From Algibacter marinivivus (GTDB lineage Bacteria > Bacteroidota > Bacteroidia > Flavobacteriales > Flavobacteriaceae), in NCBI RefSeq assembly GCF_003143755.1, contig NZ_QFRI01000001.1:1510051-1574050 (forward strand): DNA of 64,000 nucleotides. Reading direction: 5' to 3'. The position numbers were made by a program, and so were the translations under genes. The first letter of the stretch is position 1, and each line of letters starts with the position of its first letter. Under the pieces are notes generated by a model. The model saw only the letters and a program-made list of their open reading frames with translations, did no database searches and was not told where the DNA came from. Shown in pieces: positions 35,936-44,696 of the stretch.

Positions 35936-37045
35936 TTAATTTTGGTATTTGAATGTTTTATAGTCATTATTAGAGTTATATAACTTAATAATGTATAAAC
36001 CACTTTGGAAAGAATTTAAACTAATAGTGTTTTTTTGATATAATGTCTTTTTAATGATTTTTTCACCTAGAATAGAAAAGACTTCTATATAATATTTGGA
36101 ATTTTTGAGGTTAGTAAATCTAGGGTATTGATTGTTTTTTGAAGTGATAAGTTTTATTTGTTCGAAGCTATTTTCCTTTATTGATAGAAGGGATTGCGAT
36201 AATTCAATAACTTCTTGACCGAAAACCGCAGTATCTTTTCTTAAAGTAACACGACTTGCCTCCTCGCTCTTGTCAATTTCTACGTATGTAGGAAAAGAAA
36301 AATCGGGACTAGGACAGAGACCTAATGTATAGTATAAAATATATTCAATGTTATGACATGGTTGTGAATATTCAGAAGGACTTGTTGTTATTGACATAGT
36401 TTCCCAAAGGTTTAAACCCTCAAATTCATTAGATGCATCAGTATAATCTGTTACACCAAATAAGCCAATTGAAAATTCATTACCACAGGGAGAAACACCA
36501 TCATTCTCGGCATAGAGAATACCTTTACTTATATCATAATTAAATGTAACCTTTAATTTAAAATCTTCTGGAACATTTTGCATTGGTTCACTATAACTAC
36601 CCTCTCCAATAGAATTATATTTTGTAACATAAAAACTATTTCCATCAAGTGTAGAAATTATTTCTTCAGTAATGATTGCAGTATTCGAATTGTCTAATGG
36701 ATAATGAGGAAAATAAAATATATCACTTGATACATTTTGTTGAGATTCAATAATTAGGTTTTGTGAATCAAAATTTAGAACATACATGTTTTGAAGACTT
36801 TCACTATTGCTTGAAGCGAATACATGTCTAATTTCGTAAATTTCATACTTAGCGAAAATGTTAGTTATGTAATCTTCAGAAAATAATAATGTAAATGTAC
36901 CGTCGTCATTTTCTGTTACACTTGGCACATATTCTTCACTTTCAAACTTTAAATAAGTAGAAACTCCTTCACACAAAATAGTAGTTTGAGCAAATCCAAA
37001 AAAAGAAACGGTTAAAAATAGAAGAATAAAGTAGTTGTGTTTCAT
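35936..37045 (-). CDS. T9SS type A sorting domain protein (secreted, unknown function)
   Basis: 369 residues. Signal peptide MKHNYFILLFLTVSFFGFAQ, then a region without a recognised domain that contains Cys residues (ILCEG, SPCGNE, QPCHNI, GLCPSP) likely to form disulfides. The last 75 residues are a type A C-terminal sorting domain: YYIEVFSILGEKIIKKTLYQ and the terminal SLNSFQSGLYIIKLYNSNNDYKTFKYQN. So the protein is exported by Sec and then type IX secretion to the surface. Confidence 0.8.
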   Translation of the reverse strand: MKHNYFILLFLTVSFFGFAQTTILCEGVSTYLKFESEEYVPSVTENDDGTFTLLFSEDYITNIFAKYEIYEIRHVFASSNSESLQNMYVLNFDSQNLIIESQQNVSSDIFYFPHYPLDNSNTAIITEEIISTLDGNSFYVTKYNSIGEGSYSEPMQNVPEDFKLKVTFNYDISKGILYAENDGVSPCGNEFSIGLFGVTDYTDASNEFEGLNLWETMSITTSPSEYSQPCHNIEYILYYTLGLCPSPDFSFPTYVEIDKSEEASRVTLRKDTAVFGQEVIELSQSLLSIKENSFEQIKLITSKNNQYPRFTNLKNSKYYIEVFSILGEKIIKKTLYQKNTISLNSFQSGLYIIKLYNSNNDYKTFKYQN

Positions 37046-37138
37046 TTTTAATTTTTAAATCAAAATGAATGTACGAAAAAATAACAAAATTTATCTGTTC
37101 TGATATTAAATTTTATCAAATTTGTGGTGAATAATTAC

Positions 37139-37146
37139 TATTTTTG
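37139..37146 (+). promoter_or_regulatory. -7 box upstream of PDH E1 beta gene
   Basis: TATTTTTG fits TAnnTTTG and lies 24 nt before the start codon. TTTG at 37121-37124 is only 14 nt upstream, closer than usual for a -33 box. Confidence 0.5.
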
Positions 37147-37170
37147 CAATTCGAATTAAAATAAATTTTA

Positions 37171-38148
37171 ATGAAGACAATTCAATTTAGAGAAGCTATT
37201 TGCGAAGCGATGAGCGAAGAAATGCGTAGAGACGAAAGCGTATATTTGATGGGTGAGGAAGTAGCAGAATACAATGGTGCTTATAAAGCATCAAAAGGGA
37301 TGTTAGATGAGTTTGGTGCTAAACGTGTTATTGATACACCAATTGCTGAACTTGGTTTTGCAGGTATAGCTATTGGTTCTACAATGACTGGTAATAGGCC
37401 AATTGTAGAATACATGACCTTTAATTTCTCTCTTGTTGGGATTGATCAAATAATAAATAATGCTGCGAAAATCAGACAAATGTCAGGTGGGCAATTTAAA
37501 TGTCCTATTGTTTTTCGTGGTCCTACAGCTTCTGCTGGTCAATTAGGTGCTACACACTCACAAGCTTTTGAGAATTGGTTTGCTAACACACCAGGTTTAA
37601 AAGTAGTTGTGCCATCAAATCCTTATGATGCAAAAGGTTTATTAAAAGCTGCTATTCGTGATGATGATCCAGTTATTTTTATGGAATCTGAGCAGATGTA
37701 TGGTGATAAAGGTGAAGTACCAGAAGGGGAATATATTATTCCAATTGGTGTTGCTGAAACAAAACGTGAAGGAACAGATGTAACGATTGTGTCTTTTGGT
37801 AAAATTATCAAAGAAGCATACAAAGCTGCTGATGAATTAGAAAAAGAAGGTATTTCTTGTGAGATTATAGATTTACGTACGGTTCGCCCAATGGATAGAA
37901 AAGCCATTGTGGAATCTGTAAAGAAAACAAACAGACTGGTGGTTTTAGAAGAAGCATGGCCTTTTGGAAATGTAGCTACTGAAATTACTTATTTAGTGCA
38001 GTCTGAAGCTTTTGATTATTTAGATGCTCCAGTTGTAAAAATTAACACAGCTGATACACCAGCACCGTATTCTCCAGTTTTATTGAAAGAATGGTTACCT
38101 GATTATGAAGATGTAATTAAAGCTGTAAAGAAAGTACTTTACAAATAA
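37171..38148 (+). CDS. pdhB: pyruvate dehydrogenase E1 component subunit beta
   Basis: 325 residues. FREAICEAMSEEMRRDESVYLMGEEVAEYNGAYKASKGM with TPP-facing Glu, TPIAELGFAGIAIGS, and PFGNVATEITYL with C-terminal TADTPAPYSPVLLKEWLPD identify E1 beta. It pairs with the alpha subunit, encoded elsewhere, to decarboxylate pyruvate. Branched-chain 2-oxoacid E1 beta is close kin, but the sequence looks PDH-like. Confidence 0.93.
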   Translation: MKTIQFREAICEAMSEEMRRDESVYLMGEEVAEYNGAYKASKGMLDEFGAKRVIDTPIAELGFAGIAIGSTMTGNRPIVEYMTFNFSLVGIDQIINNAAKIRQMSGGQFKCPIVFRGPTASAGQLGATHSQAFENWFANTPGLKVVVPSNPYDAKGLLKAAIRDDDPVIFMESEQMYGDKGEVPEGEYIIPIGVAETKREGTDVTIVSFGKIIKEAYKAADELEKEGISCEIIDLRTVRPMDRKAIVESVKKTNRLVVLEEAWPFGNVATEITYLVQSEAFDYLDAPVVKINTADTPAPYSPVLLKEWLPDYEDVIKAVKKVLYK

Positions 38149-38170
38149 AAGATAACTTTTTACGTTATAG

Positions 38171-38208
38171 AAACTTCATTAGCACGATTGTTGATGAAGT
38201 TTTTTTTG
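38171..38208 (+). terminator. terminator after pdhB
   Basis: ACTTCAT (38173-38179) and ATGAAGT (38194-38200) form the stem, followed by eight T. Confidence 0.75.
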
Positions 38209-38212
38209 TATT

Positions 38213-40720
38213 ATGAATATAAAATTAATTATTGCCCTTTTCTTCCTCGGAATATCTTCCGTTTTTGCGCAAACCAAAGTAAGTGGTTATGTGTTTGATG
38301 AGTTAAATGAACCTATTTCTTTCGCAAATGTAATTTTCAAAGGTTCTACACAAGGTACTATTACAAATGAAAATGGAAAATTCTATTTAGAATCAGATGA
38401 AACCTGGGAAGCTCTAACAGTTTCGTTTATAGGTTATGAAACTTTAATTATTTCTTTAGATAAAAAAGTTAATTACAATTTAAAATTCACACTTAAGGAG
38501 GAAACCGCACAATTGGATGCGGTGGTTATTGTATCTGGTAAACAATCTAAAAAGAATAATCCTGCAATTGATTTATTACGTAAAATTTGGGCAAATAAGC
38601 GTAGTAATGGTTTAAAGCAATTCAACCAATATCAATATGATAAATACGAAAAAGTAGAGTTCGATTTAAATACTATAGATAGTGCTCTAATTAAAAGTAA
38701 GTTATTTAGGGGGATGGAGTTTGTTTTTGAAGAAGTTGATACCTCAAAAGTAACAGGAAAAACATACTTGCCCATTTTTATAAACGAGGCGGTTTCTAAA
38801 GTTTATGGTGATAATATTATCAATAAAACCAAAGAAGATTTACAAGGAAATAAAAATTCTGGTTTCAGTGATAATCAAGTCATTATTGATTTTGTAGATG
38901 ATTTATATTCAGATTTTAGTGTTTACGATAATTACCTTAAGTTTTTTGATAAGAGCTTTGTGAGTCCATTATCAAAAACTGGAATCAGTACCTATAATTA
39001 TGTGCTGTCTGATAGTGCTTTTGTAGATAATAAGTGGTGTTATAATATTATTTATTACCCAAGACGAAAAAATGAATTGACATTTAAAGGTGATTTTTGG
39101 GTAGCAGATACTACCTATGCTATTAAAGAAATAAACCTTCAAGCCTCAAAAAGTGCCAATATAAACTGGGTAAAAGAGATTTATATTGAGCAAGAATTTG
39201 AAGTATTAAACGATTCTCTTTTCTTGGTAACAAGAGATTATATGTTATCAGATTTCGCATTTAATAAAAAAGAAAAATCTCGTGGTGTTTATGGTAAACG
39301 AACCACTTTATATAATAATTATAAGTTTGATATTCAGAAGGGTAAAAAATTCTACGAAACTGAAGTTTATAATTATGATAAAGATGTTTATAATCGAGAT
39401 GAGACATTTTGGTCTGAAAACAGACTTGAAAAACTAAACAAAGACGAACAAGGTGTCTATAAAATGTTAGATACTTTAAAAACCGTTAAAAAGTTTAAGC
39501 GCCTTTATAATTTAGGAAGCATTTTGGCATCAGGTTATATTGAGTTTAATTCGTTGCCTTTAGATTATGGTCCTGTTTTTTCAACCTTCGGATTTAATGA
39601 AGTGGAAGGACTACGTTTAAGAACAGGTGGAAGAACCTATTTTGGACCAAATGATTTATGGCGTTTGGAAGGTTTTCTAGCATACGGATTTAAAGATGAT
39701 AAGTTTAAATATGGTATCTCAGGAAAGTGGTTGCTCGATAAAAAGAGCCGACTTATTATTTCAGGAGGAAATAGGCGCGATGTAGAACAAATAGGTGCAA
39801 GTTTAACCACAAGTACAGATGTTTTAGGCCGTAGTTTAGCGTCGTCTTCAGTTGTGGGAACAGGTGCTAATGATAAATTAACCAGCATTAATTTAACCAG
39901 TTTAGCTGTTGAAGCAGAACCTTGGCGCAATGTTATTTTTAGATTAGGCGGAAACTACAGAACTTTAGAATCGGCTTCTCCAACATTTAGTTTAGATTAT
40001 AATACACCAACAGGAATTGCCTCTGAGATTAAACAATACGAAACCAGTTTATCGTTATCTTATTTCCCAGGAAGAAAAATGACAGGTTTTGGAGTAGAGC
40101 GTAAAATTGCTAATGATTATTACTCACGCGTATTTGCTCAAATAACCAGAGGTGATAAAAGTATTTTTAATAGCGATTTTGATTATACTAAAGTGCAATT
40201 TTCATTCACGAAGCCATGGCAAATGGGTGGTTTTGGTAGGTTGAATACCACCATTGAAGCTGGTAAAACGTTTGGTGAAGTGCCTTTAGGGTTGTTAAGT
40301 GTTATTCCAGGGAATCAAACTTACTTTTCAATATATAATACCTTTTCTCAACTTGATTTTTATGAGTTTGTGTCTGATACGTATGCATCGTTTCATTTTG
40401 AACATAATTTTAACGGGCGCTTGTTCTCTAGAGTGCCTTTTTTAAGGAAATTAAATCTTCGTGAAATTGTAAGTGTAAGAGGTGTTATGGGGAATATTTC
40501 GGATGAAAACATAGCCTTAAATAATGTTCCTAGTAACCCAAACAATATTCAGTTGGTTGCACCATCAAATGAGCCTTATTACGAATACAGTTTAGGTATT
40601 GGTAATATTTTTAAAGTGTTCAGAATAGACTTTAATTTTAGAGGAAATTATAAAGATAAAGTAGTGTATCCTGATGCTAGAAAATTTGGTATTACGGGTA
40701 GTTTTGGGTTTTATTTTTAA
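38213..40720 (+). CDS. DUF5686 / CarboxypepD_reg-like outer-membrane protein
   Basis: 835 residues. Signal peptide (MNIKLIIALFFLGISSVFAQ), a CarboxypepD_reg-like domain (TKVSGYVFDELNEPISFANVIFKGSTQGTITNENGKF, residues 21-100), then a long DUF5686 region from NNPAIDLLRKIWANKR to the end, with barrel-type strands and terminal aromatic GFYF. It is likely an outer-membrane beta-barrel. Function unknown; 65 bp after pdhB but separated by a terminator. Confidence 0.85.
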   Translation: MNIKLIIALFFLGISSVFAQTKVSGYVFDELNEPISFANVIFKGSTQGTITNENGKFYLESDETWEALTVSFIGYETLIISLDKKVNYNLKFTLKEETAQLDAVVIVSGKQSKKNNPAIDLLRKIWANKRSNGLKQFNQYQYDKYEKVEFDLNTIDSALIKSKLFRGMEFVFEEVDTSKVTGKTYLPIFINEAVSKVYGDNIINKTKEDLQGNKNSGFSDNQVIIDFVDDLYSDFSVYDNYLKFFDKSFVSPLSKTGISTYNYVLSDSAFVDNKWCYNIIYYPRRKNELTFKGDFWVADTTYAIKEINLQASKSANINWVKEIYIEQEFEVLNDSLFLVTRDYMLSDFAFNKKEKSRGVYGKRTTLYNNYKFDIQKGKKFYETEVYNYDKDVYNRDETFWSENRLEKLNKDEQGVYKMLDTLKTVKKFKRLYNLGSILASGYIEFNSLPLDYGPVFSTFGFNEVEGLRLRTGGRTYFGPNDLWRLEGFLAYGFKDDKFKYGISGKWLLDKKSRLIISGGNRRDVEQIGASLTTSTDVLGRSLASSSVVGTGANDKLTSINLTSLAVEAEPWRNVIFRLGGNYRTLESASPTFSLDYNTPTGIASEIKQYETSLSLSYFPGRKMTGFGVERKIANDYYSRVFAQITRGDKSIFNSDFDYTKVQFSFTKPWQMGGFGRLNTTIEAGKTFGEVPLGLLSVIPGNQTYFSIYNTFSQLDFYEFVSDTYASFHFEHNFNGRLFSRVPFLRKLNLREIVSVRGVMGNISDENIALNNVPSNPNNIQLVAPSNEPYYEYSLGIGNIFKVFRIDFNFRGNYKDKVVYPDARKFGITGSFGFYF

Positions 40721-40724
40721 TGAG

Positions 40725-41011
40725 TTCGTTTAACGTCCACTGTGTATGGCGTAGTGAGGCGCGCCTCACGGGAAGCCATTGTTGCGCCTCATTCGCTATA
40801 CACTATGTTGTGTGTAGTTTCGTGAGGAGTTCTCGTAGACTCGACTAAATATACACAAAATTGGCGAGGTGCGACAAACAGTGGACGTTGGTATGTAATT
40901 AGTAGAAAGGCAGCGTTTGCAAAACGCGATTCTACGTGCCGCAGGCAATTACATACCAATGTTTTTACGGATATGCGTCGTTTTAATGACTTATATCCGA
41001 CGTTAAACGAA
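40725..41011. repeat. multi-hairpin palindromic element with attC-like end boxes
   Basis: The closing stem is TTCGTTTAACGTC (40725-40737) with GACGTTAAACGAA (40999-41011), perfect over 13 bp. Inside: CGTCCACTGT (40734-40743) with ACAGTGGACG (40878-40887); the 16-bp palindrome GTGAGGCGCGCCTCAC (40754-40769); GGTATGTAATT (40890-40900) with AATTACATACC (40947-40957); GCGTTT-GCA-AAACGC (40913-40927); CGGATAT with ATATCCG (40968-40999). The end boxes GTTTAAC (40728-40734) and GTTAAAC (41002-41008) fit RYYYAAC and GTTRRRY. It holds no gene and is GC-richer than its surroundings. Confidence 0.85.
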
Positions 41012-41052
41012 GGTAGCCGAAAATTTTTACAAAGTCAAACTATTAAAAATAA

Positions 41053-41080
41053 AAAAGACCACTCGTAAAAGCGGTCTTTT
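41053..41080 (-). terminator. terminator after metK
   Basis: AAAAGACC and GGTCTTTT enclose a 12-nt loop; T-tract on the minus strand downstream of metK. Confidence 0.8.
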
Positions 41081-41104
41081 ATTAATATGGTTAGGTTTTT
41101 AATT

Positions 41105-42358
41105 TTACAACCCAAAAGCTGTTTTTACTTTATCAACATAATCTAATTTCTCCCAAGTAAATAATTCTACATCAAGAGTTTTAGAGTTTCCATTTGGTTG
41201 AGAAAATGTTTTAGTAACGGTTCTATTAGTGCGTCCCATGTGTCCGTAAGCAGCTGTTTCACTATACATTGGCGAACGTAATTTTAATCGATCTTCAATA
41301 GCAAATGGTCGCATATCAAAAATTTCAGATACTTTTTCAGCAATTTCACCATCAGTTAAATTAAATGGGCAAGTACCATAAGTATCTACAAAAATCCCCA
41401 TAGGTTCTACAACACCAATAGCATAACTTACTTGTACTAAAATTTCATCTGCAACACCTGCGGCAACTAAGTTTTTTGCAATATGACGCGTAGCATAAGC
41501 AGCACTTCTATCTACTTTACTTGGGTCTTTCCCAGAAAAAGCACCTCCACCATGCGCGCCTTTACCGCCATAAGTATCTACAATAATTTTTCGTCCTGTT
41601 AAACCTGTGTCTCCATGAGGGCCTCCAATTACAAATTTTCCTGTTGGGTTAATGTGGTATTTAATATCTGAATTAAATAGTTTTTGAATTGCCTCTGGGA
41701 GTTTAGCAACTACTCTAGGGATTAAAATATCAACAATGTCTTTTCTGATTTTTGCAAGCATCGCTTCATCTTCATCAAAATCGTCATGCTGTGTTGATAC
41801 TACAATAGCATCAATACGTTGAGGTACATTATCATCGCTATATTCAATAGTTACTTGACTTTTAGAATCTGGCCTTAAATAGGTGATATCTTTATTTTCT
41901 CTTCTTAAAGCTGCCAATTCTATTAATATACGATGTGATAAATCTAAAGCCAAAGGCATAAAGTTTTCAGTTTCGTTTGTGGCATAACCAAACATCATAC
42001 CTTGATCACCAGCTCCTTGCTCTTCTTTACTACCTCTATCTACACCTTGATTAATGTCTTCAGATTGCTCATGAATTGCTGATAAAACGCCACAAGAATT
42101 TCCATCAAACATATATTCACCTTTGGTATAACCAATTTTATTTATAGTATCTCTTGCTATTTTTTGAACGTCTAAATATGTAGTAGATTTCACTTCTCCA
42201 GCGAGTACAACTTGACCAGTTGTAACTAAAGTTTCGCAAGCTACTTTAGATTCAGTATCAAATGCTAAAAAATTATCAATTAACGCATCACTAATCTGAT
42301 CAGCTACCTTGTCTGGATGTCCTTCAGAAACACTCTCTGAAGTGAATAAATAAGCCAT
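41105..42358 (-). CDS. metK: S-adenosylmethionine synthetase
   Basis: 417 residues from the ATG at 42358 ([25 protein letters not shown]), chosen because MetK starts at this conserved block; the frame stays open 7 codons upstream. Other landmarks: [34 protein letters not shown] and [22 protein letters not shown]. Makes SAM from methionine and ATP. Its 5' leader carries a SAM-II-type riboswitch. Confidence 0.97.
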   Translation of the reverse strand: MAYLFTSESVSEGHPDKVADQISDALIDNFLAFDTESKVACETLVTTGQVVLAGEVKSTTYLDVQKIARDTINKIGYTKGEYMFDGNSCGVLSAIHEQSEDINQGVDRGSKEEQGAGDQGMMFGYATNETENFMPLALDLSHRILIELAALRRENKDITYLRPDSKSQVTIEYSDDNVPQRIDAIVVSTQHDDFDEDEAMLAKIRKDIVDILIPRVVAKLPEAIQKLFNSDIKYHINPTGKFVIGGPHGDTGLTGRKIIVDTYGGKGAHGGGAFSGKDPSKVDRSAAYATRHIAKNLVAAGVADEILVQVSYAIGVVEPMGIFVDTYGTCPFNLTDGEIAEKVSEIFDMRPFAIEDRLKLRSPMYSETAAYGHMGRTNRTVTKTFSQPNGNSKTLDVELFTWEKLDYVDKVKTAFGL

Positions 42359-42377
42359 TTTTTTTAATTTTATAAGC

Positions 42378-42483
42378 AAGATTTGACGATAACGTCGAAG
42401 GGAGTTTTCACTGCCTTTAGCATTTTTGTTTTATACTTTTTGTAAAAGTATAAAGAGGTTGCAATCAGTCAAATCTTTCCTCT
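42378..42483 (-). promoter_or_regulatory. SAM-II-type riboswitch with complementary expression segment, metK leader
   Basis: On minus, AGAGGAAAGATTTGACTG (42483-42466) is followed by ATTGCAACCTCT, closing a stem AGAGG/CCTCT, then an inserted hairpin TTTATACTTTT-ACA-AAAAGTATAAA, then AATGCTAAAGGCA (about 42423-42411). The elements GATTTG, TTGCA and GCTAAAG in this order match the SAM-II (metA motif) pseudoknot as I know it. The segment AAGATTTGAC (42477-42468) is perfectly complementary to GTCAAATCTT (42387-42378), 20 nt before the metK start, giving a plausible switch between two folds. Confidence 0.75.
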
Positions 42484-42497
42484 ATTATTTGTTTCGG

Positions 42498-42505
42498 CAA
42501 AAATA
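42498..42505 (-). promoter_or_regulatory. -7 box of metK promoter
   Basis: On minus TATTTTTG, an exact TAnnTTTG match; the expected start is about 42491, a few bases before the riboswitch stem at 42483. Confidence 0.6.
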
Positions 42506-42554
42506 AAAAAATAAAAGAATATGTGAGTCGATTTTTCTTTTTTTCGATAATAAG

Positions 42555-42585
42555 TTGGTTATATAGTTTTAATTGTAAATATTTG
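42555..42585 (+). promoter_or_regulatory. candidate promoter of the ilv leader
   Basis: TTG (42555-42557), 20-nt spacer, AATATTTG (42578-42585), one mismatch from TAnnTTTG. Transcription would start around 42592, just before the leader ATG. Confidence 0.45.
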
Positions 42586-42596
42586 TATGACTCGAG

Positions 42597-42659
42597 ATGA
42601 AAAAACAAATTTTAAATACTATTTCTATTAATGTCATTGTGATTATTTCACATGAATAA
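42597..42659 (+). CDS. ilv leader peptide
   Basis: A 20-codon ORF encodes MKKQILNTISINVIVIISHE; 9 of 20 residues are Ile, Val or Leu, with the run Val-Ile-Val-Ile-Ile at codons 13-17. It lies upstream of ilvD, the first gene of the Ile/Val biosynthetic cluster, and is followed by a terminator hairpin. This is the composition and layout of attenuator peptides of ilv operons in Enterobacteria. It is not homologous in sequence to those peptides; the call rests on composition, place and RNA structure. Confidence 0.75.
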   Translation: MKKQILNTISINVIVIISHE

Positions 42660-42722
42660 GGAAGGGTATATTAAAAAGAAAATAGATTTTAAGAGCTTTC
42701 CTAGATTTGGAAGGCTTTTTTT
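42660..42722 (+). terminator. ilv attenuator: antiterminator strand and intrinsic terminator
   Basis: Terminator arms AAGAGCTTTCC (42691-42701) and GGAAGGCTTTT (42709-42719) with loop TAGATTT, then T to 42722. The sequence GGAAGG directly after the leader stop codon (42660-42665) repeats the 3' arm and can pair with CTTTCC (42696-42701), preventing the terminator. A ribosome at the stop codon would cover it; one stalled at the Ile/Val codons would leave it free. The following 243 bp to ilvD are AT-rich with only a short hairpin AACTAT-AGA-ATAGTT. Confidence 0.78.
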
Positions 42723-42965
42723 ATGGACTTTTTTTTCATTTTGGACATCATAAAAATAATGATTTAAAATACTGGTATTCAGTTTTTTAAATAAATTTTA
42801 CTAACTCTGAATTTAACCTTAAAAAACGGTAAAAAGAATAATTAAAGAAGTAATAATATAATTTCGTAATCTTTTTAGAAGGTTTATCAATTTTCTAAAG
42901 AAAATATTAAAAAACTATAGAATAGTTATAAAAACCGGAGATAAGCGAAATATTTTGCAACAAAT

Positions 42966-44645
42966 ATGAAAGAACTTAATAAACATAGTAGAAGGTTAAC
43001 ACAAGATGAATCTCAGCCAGCATCTCAAGCCATGTTATATGCAGCAGGATTGACTGATGAAGATATGAGTAAAGCTCAAGTAGGTATTGCAAGTACAGGG
43101 TACGATGGAAATCCGTGTAATATGCATTTAAATAGTTTGAAAGATGAGGTTAAAATTGAATGTAATATTGCTGGACTAGTTGGTTTAGGTTTTAATACTA
43201 TAGGTGTTAGTGATGGTATTTCAATGGGAACTTCGGGTATGAATTATTCTTTAGTATCTAGAGATATAATAGCTGATTCCATTGAAACGGTTATGAATGC
43301 ACAAAGCTATGATGCATTAGTAGCTATTGTTGGTTGTGATAAGAATATGCCTGGAGCTATAATGTCTATGTTGCGTTTAAATAGACCCTCAATAATGATG
43401 TATGGTGGATCTACTGCTTCTGGATCTTACAAAGGGAAAAAATTAAATATTGTATCTGCTTTTGAAGCTTTGGGGCAGAAAGTTGCTGGTGAAATAGATG
43501 AAGCCGAATATAAAGAAATTATAAAAAGAGCAATTCCAGGAGCAGGAGCTTGTGGAGGTATGTATACAGCAAATACTATGGCTTCGGCAATAGAATGTAT
43601 GGGTTTTGCATTGCCTTACAACTCATCAATCCCTGCTACAAATCCTAATAAATTATCTGAAAGTGAAAGAACAGCTAGAGCTATTAAAAATCTTTTAGAA
43701 TTAGATTTAAAACCTCTAGACATTATTGAAAAAAAATCTATCGAAAATGCTATTACACTAGTAAATGCTTTAGGAGGTTCTACAAATGCAGTATTACACT
43801 TTTTAGCAATTGCGCATGCAGCTGATATAGAATTTACTTTAGAAGATTTTCAAAGAGTAAGTGATAGAACACCTTTAATAGGCGATTTAAAACCTAGTGG
43901 TAAATACCTAATGGAAGACGTTCATAGTATTGGAGGGATTCCTGCAATAATGAAATATCTTCTAGAAAACGGCTATTTACATGGCGATTGTATGACGGTT
44001 ACTGGTAAAACATTAGCAGAAAATTTAGCTGAGGTTGAAGCTATTGAGTTTGAAGAACAAGATATTGTTTATCAAAAAGAAAACGCATTAAAGAAATCTG
44101 GAAACTTACAGATTCTATATGGAAATCTTGCTGAAGAAGGAGCTGTTGCTAAAATTTCTGGAAATGAAGGTTTGTTGTTTGAAGGTAAAGCAGTGGTTTA
44201 TGATGGAGAGCAAGCAGCAAACACAGGGATTTCAAACGGAGAAGTTGAAAGAGGTGATGTAGTCGTCATTCGTTATGTAGGCCCTAAAGGGGGTCCAGGA
44301 ATGCCAGAAATGTTAAAACCAACATCGCTAATTATGGGTGCCGGTTTGGGCAAATCTGTAGCGTTGATTACAGATGGAAGATTCTCTGGCGGGACTCATG
44401 GCTTTGTAGTAGGACACATTACTCCAGAAGCACAAAATGGAGGAGCTATTGGTTTGGTTAAAACAGGAGATAAAATTAGAATTAGCGCAGAAGATAACTC
44501 TATTAATTTGTTGATTTCTGATGAAGAATTGGCAGAAAGAAAAGCACAATGGTTACAACCAGCGTTAAAACATAAAAAAGGAATACTATATAAATATGCA
44601 AAAACAGTTGCTTCAGCTTCAAAAGGCTGTGTAACCGATGCATAA
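42966..44645 (+). CDS. ilvD: dihydroxy-acid dehydratase
   Basis: 559 residues. Fe-S ligand regions [24 protein letters not shown] and [20 protein letters not shown] are present, with [19 protein letters not shown] near the C-terminus. Dehydrates dihydroxy-isovalerate and dihydroxy-methylvalerate in Val/Ile synthesis. First gene of the ilvDBNCA cluster, behind the attenuator. Confidence 0.97.
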   Translation: MKELNKHSRRLTQDESQPASQAMLYAAGLTDEDMSKAQVGIASTGYDGNPCNMHLNSLKDEVKIECNIAGLVGLGFNTIGVSDGISMGTSGMNYSLVSRDIIADSIETVMNAQSYDALVAIVGCDKNMPGAIMSMLRLNRPSIMMYGGSTASGSYKGKKLNIVSAFEALGQKVAGEIDEAEYKEIIKRAIPGAGACGGMYTANTMASAIECMGFALPYNSSIPATNPNKLSESERTARAIKNLLELDLKPLDIIEKKSIENAITLVNALGGSTNAVLHFLAIAHAADIEFTLEDFQRVSDRTPLIGDLKPSGKYLMEDVHSIGGIPAIMKYLLENGYLHGDCMTVTGKTLAENLAEVEAIEFEEQDIVYQKENALKKSGNLQILYGNLAEEGAVAKISGNEGLLFEGKAVVYDGEQAANTGISNGEVERGDVVVIRYVGPKGGPGMPEMLKPTSLIMGAGLGKSVALITDGRFSGGTHGFVVGHITPEAQNGGAIGLVKTGDKIRISAEDNSINLLISDEELAERKAQWLQPALKHKKGILYKYAKTVASASKGCVTDA

Positions 44646-44650
44646 TAAAT

Positions 44651-44680
44651 TGTCATTCCTGCGAAGGCAGGAATCTCATC
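44651..44680. repeat. REP-like hairpin between ilvD and ilvB
   Basis: TGTCATTCCTGCGAAGGCAGGAATCT, whose core ATTCCTGC-GAAG-GCAGGAAT (44655-44674) is a perfect 8-bp stem with a 4-nt loop. It has no T-run; such sequences are dispersed repeats in many genomes. Confidence 0.65.
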
Positions 44681-44696
44681 GTTAAATGTTGAGAAT

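Noticed and set aside
40725-41011. Non-coding RNA gene such as tmRNA or RNase P RNA
   Set aside because: No tRNA-like ends or conserved P4-type sequences; the terminal inverted repeat and attC-like boxes point to a DNA element.
42597-42722. T-box riboswitch for the ilv leader
   Set aside because: No T-box sequence or specifier-loop stem I was seen; the mini-ORF plus terminator explains the region better, and T-boxes are not expected in this phylum.
44328-44656. Two minus-strand ORFs opposite ilvD
   Set aside because: Shadows of ilvD, whose C-terminal motifs are intact on the plus strand.
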